Below, piece by piece: positions 60,537 to 64,000 of a stretch of 64,000 nt of DNA. Origin of the DNA: Phytopythium helicoides. Its lineage: Eukaryota > Oomycota > Peronosporomycetes > Pythiales > Pythiaceae. The notes under the pieces are model-generated. The model ran no database searches. It saw only the letters and a program-made list of their open reading frames with translations, and was not told where the DNA came from. The translations under genes were made by a program, and so were the position numbers. Positions within the stretch are counted from its first letter, which is position 1; each line of letters opens with the position of its first letter. The stretch spans positions 1,214,501 through 1,278,500 of the forward strand of contig JANFNE010000009.1 of NCBI GenBank assembly GCA_024867545.1, given 5' to 3'.

Positions 60537-63500
60537 ATGCTGCTGCGGTCGTCGCAGCTGGACGCGCGCGCCGGCGGCAGCAGCGACGGGTCGGAGGGCG
60601 CGTCGCCGCTGCTGAGCGTTCGGCCGAGCAGCTCACCGCTCTCCAAGCTGCTGAGTGCCCAGCGCTCGTCGAGCGAGAGCGAGAGCGACAACAACAGCAA
60701 GAAGCGGTCGCCGGCGCGGCGCTCGCGCACTCAGTCTCGGCGAGAAGCAGCACCGACTGATGAGCGACGCGCGCTCAAGCGAGCGGTGGAGCAAAAGTTT
60801 CGTTTGCGCTACGACTCGCTGCAGCACGCGTACGAGCAGCGGCTGCGCGCACTGGCGGCGCAGGTCGAGTCGGCTGTCACGCAGTTCCAGCAGGACGCAG
60901 CCATGCAATGCCTGCAGGAGAACCCGCTGACGGTCGAGTTTGCGAACGCACGACTAGGCGAGATTGTCCAGGAGAGCTTCTTCGGTGAGCGGGAAAAACA
61001 CGTCAAGGCTATGAGCGACCAGATCGCGTGGCAAGCCAGCGATCTGCGCGAGTTGCAACACAAGCTGCGGCAAGCCCAGCGACGCGAGGGCGAGGCTCAG
61101 CAGCAGTGCAGATTGGCACAGCGAGATCTAGCCGCTGTGCACCATCAGCTCGAGCTGCGTGTCCAAGAGATGCAGGAGCACAAGATGCAGGGCGAGAAGC
61201 TGCAGCAGCAGTTGGCAGACGCTCTGGCTACGAAAGATGCATTGCGGATCGACGTTGAGAAACTCAAGCACGCTGTACAATCTCTGACAGGAGTCAAGAG
61301 TGAATACGCAGAGTTCAAGGCGCGGGTGCGTGGAGAGCAAGAGAAAGAGGAAGGTGCGAGGAATGAACTCTCTCGGTCCATCAAGGAACTAGAAGCGTCA
61401 CGGGCCGTACGTATGTGCCTACACTGATGCTACCTACTCAGTTATTCTGACTTCATTTGTTTTTCTTACGTCTCAGAATTTGGAGCTTGAAAAACAGGCC
61501 AGCCAGCAGGAAGTTGTTCATTTGCAGCATATGCTTCGACTTGCGGACGACAAAGTGCATGAGCTGTCTGGTTCATTGCGAGATCTTCAGCGCCAAGAAT
61601 ATCCAGCCAAGCTCGCCCGGGTGGAAGCTGAGCTCGAACACCAGCAGCAGCAGGTTGTAGCTCTTGAGAAAGAAAATGAATCTTTACGCCAGCGATACGA
61701 AGAGTTTGGGGCACAGGTCGACCAATACATGCACGCGCAAGCAGAGGAGCGTGCCACCGCTGCTACCAAGAATGATGAGCAAATCAAGCGTTTAGAGGTT
61801 CAAATTGAAGAAACTAAACGCCAAGCCCAAGACGCTCTTCGCTCAAAGCAGCAAGAGCTTTTGCGGACGACCGATCAACTCAGGATCCGCCATGAGGCAC
61901 TGAACAGGCTGGAGCAGAAAAATGCTGCACTTCAGGAGCAAATCGGCTCACTCGAAGCCCAATTGTCTGATGAAAAAGTCCGAGCTGTTCAACAGATTGG
62001 CAAACTAGAGAAAGAGATTGCACAAGGACGTCTAGCGATCGAGCGCGAACAAGAGAAAGTTCAGCTCGCCAAGAAAGCGCTGAGCGAAGTAAAAGATAAG
62101 TATGAAGACAAGATCAAAGCGCTCCAAGAGAAGCTATCGCTTCACAGCCAGCAAACTATGAAAGAAAAGGAGATGGAGGCGCGCACCCGATGGCAGAACG
62201 AGTTTGTGGCCAAACAAGAGGCTCGGATTGAGGCGTTAAAAGCAAAGTACGATGCGGCATTAGAAAACCAGCAAAACGAACTTGTTCGTGCTCGTCAAGC
62301 TGCTGTTGAGAGTGCCTCTTCAGCTGCGACAAAACTTGAGCGAGCGCAGTCAGCATTGAAACAAGAGGAAGAGCAGGAAAGGCTTCGCCGAACCGAAGCA
62401 ATTGCTAGAGAGCAAAGACGTAAGGAAGATGCCGAGGCCGATCGAGCACGTTTGGCAGCTCAGAAGAAAGCGGAGAGAGAGCATGAGGATCGAGAAAAAC
62501 GATTGGTGGAGCGTGAACGATTAGTCACGGAACGCGAGGCTGTTGTGGAGCGCCGTAAGCAAGCTGTAGAAGCAGAGCACAAACAAGTCAAGGAGAAAGC
62601 CGCAGCTGTTGCTCGCTCGACGGCAGCAACAGCATCTGCTGCCCCGAGTGTTGTTGTGCTGAACGTGAGCGCGGACGAGACCGAAAATCGCGCGAAAGAT
62701 GGGAGTCACAATGCCGAAGGCAGTCAAGGCGGAAAAACAATTAAGGTAGTGAACAAGGTTCCCGCCGGTAGTAGGGTTCTCAGTGATGCGGCTTTTGTAT
62801 CACGTGGAGAGCACGAGGCAGAACTGCAGGCACGAGAGGCTCAAGCTGCTCTTCGAGCAGAGGAGAGGGCGAAACAACTGATGCGCGAGTTTGAAGAGCG
62901 CAAAGAGAAAGAGTTTCGATCAGCCATGATTAACGTTCGGAAGGGCATTCAGAAACTGGAAGTTGGACTGGAAGATGCACGAGCAGAGAAGAAAACCATC
63001 GAGGAGCAGCTTCTGGGCGAGCGTCAGGCATTTGTCATTTTGAAACAGGAGAATGTGGAGCTGAGGGAGTCGAAAAGTTTGATTATTCAGCGACTTGAAG
63101 AGGCAAACGAAAATATTGGACGGCTCCGTGCCATCGTTAAAGAATCTCGCGACAAATGCCGGCAGCTAGACGAGCAGTTTGCTCAAACCCAACGCGCAAG
63201 CGAGGAAGCTATCAAATCGTCTCAAGATGCAGAGCGTTCCGTGGTGGTCCAACAACAACGAATAGCAGAACTTGAGCATTGCAATGCCACTATTGAAGCT
63301 TCTCTCAATGCCAGTGAGTCTGGCCGAAAGGAGCTCCAAGACCATGCGGCGTCGTTAGAGGCAAAGCTCCGTGCCCAACGTGGCCAATTTGCTGCCGAGA
63401 AGGTGGCTCTGGGCGAACAAACCAACAAGGAGTTGCAGAGCTCCTTGGTTCAGTACGAGTCAAAAGTGCAAGCTCTCGTAGATCAAATCAGCAGTTTGGA

Positions 63501-64000
63501 AAATCTGCGTCGCAGCAGTGATGAACGGGCTGAGGAGCTCGAAAAAGCTATGGCAGGTTTGCGAGAAGAACAGAAGCTTCTTGAAATTGCAGCTGAAAAA
63601 GCAAAGGTGGAGTTCGCTCAGCAGCGCAAGGAGTTTGCAGACCTCTCTCGGATGCACAAAAATCTGAAGGATTCCATGCACTCCCGCGTCGAAGAAGAGC
63701 GCTCGAAGCGAGTTGCTGCCGAAACACAGGCAGTAGAACTCGTCAATGAGCTTGCTCGAGTCACCAGACAAAAGGACGCAGACTTGCGAGCTTGCCGCTG
63801 GAAACTCCAACAGCTTGCTCGTGAGTGGGCTGACATGAAACGGAGCGTGCACTCAGACCTCCAACTTTCGTGGACACTTCTCAACCAGGATGCTTCGAGC
63901 CAGGGGCTTGCGTGGCAGAGGCAACTAGATTCGCTATTAACAGAGCGTGACAACAAGTGGCGGCAGCGAATCAAGCAAGATAAATATGAATGGAAGCGTC
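60537..64000 (+). CDS. large coiled-coil protein (3' partial)
   Basis: Exon 1 (60537-61406) and exon 2 (61477 to beyond the window) join across a 70-nt phase-0 intron (GTACGT...TCTCAG), with more than 1,130 residues so far. The first ~75 residues are Ser/Arg-rich and disordered. From ~80 on it is almost unbroken coiled coil (VEQKFRLRYDSLQHAYEQRL onwards), with a short Gly/Ala/Ser break near 62610-62780. The start chosen is MLLRSSQLD; an upstream in-frame ATG at 60447 is less likely. Candidates are centrosomal/basal-body or Golgin-like proteins; nothing in the sequence decides. Confidence 0.75.

Noticed and set aside
1..64000. tRNA genes, rRNA genes or CRISPR arrays
   Set aside because: No T-arm GGTTCRANYCC box with a partner arm and no spaced direct repeats were seen on reading both strands; a covariance-model scan would be decisive.

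Overview
The window reads as nuclear DNA from an oomycete (Phytophthora/Pythium/Globisporangium type). The evidence is a Crinkler-type effector gene with an LFLAK header, a WRKY19-like CHGGG zinc-repeat protein, a shikimate-pathway chorismate synthase beside animal-like flagellar and peroxisomal genes, densely packed GC-rich genes, and many short introns (about 54-85 nt, donors mostly GTGCGT or GTACGT, branch-like CTAAC/TTAAC). The flagellar gene CFAP57 implies a zoospore-forming species. I see no tRNA, rRNA or CRISPR array.

Layout. 0-8 kb: 3' part of a coiled-coil (F-BAR-like) protein with an SBF2/KIAA0513-like tail, a mitochondrial thiolase, and a head-to-head pair of SPFH/band-7 paralogues. 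8-15 kb: WRKY19-like zinc-repeat protein, PEX12, a hypothetical protein, a PP2C phosphatase. 15-26 kb: PX-BAR sorting nexin, then two related BED-finger genes that look like domesticated hAT transposases, with an 18-repeat armadillo gene between them. 25.6-27.7 kb: a Crinkler effector gene broken by a frameshift in a T-run. 28-38 kb: IQ-motif protein, CCDC97, mitochondrial monothiol glutaredoxin, SAC3/LENG8-like protein, chorismate synthase, and a weakly supported multi-exon gene. 38-45 kb: CFAP57 and a domesticated MULE transposase gene with SWIM, AT-hook and zinc-knuckle motifs. 45.4-47.8 kb: a candidate 2.4-kb transposon with imperfect terminal inverted repeats whose only cargo is a Fanzor gene (eukaryotic TnpB, an RNA-guided endonuclease family), disrupted by a frame change and two stops. 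A strong stem-loop follows the Fanzor stop, where the guide RNA would be expected. 48-64 kb: proline dehydrogenase with an EF-hand loop, glycyl-tRNA synthetase, RPAP3, KEOPS subunit TPRKB/Cgi121, transketolase, and the start of a large coiled-coil protein.

Themes. (1) Transposase-derived genes recur: two hAT/BED genes, one MULE gene and one Fanzor in 64 kb. (2) The 7-mer CTTCAAC, which from memory is the 'cold box' of Phytophthora zoosporogenesis promoters, lies within about 230 nt upstream of ten start codons (nine sites), including CFAP57. (3) Housekeeping genes cover peroxisome import, tRNA charging and modification, the pentose phosphate and shikimate pathways, proline catabolism and Fe-S-related redox. 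Exon boundaries were read from splice signals and frame continuity only, with no transcript data.
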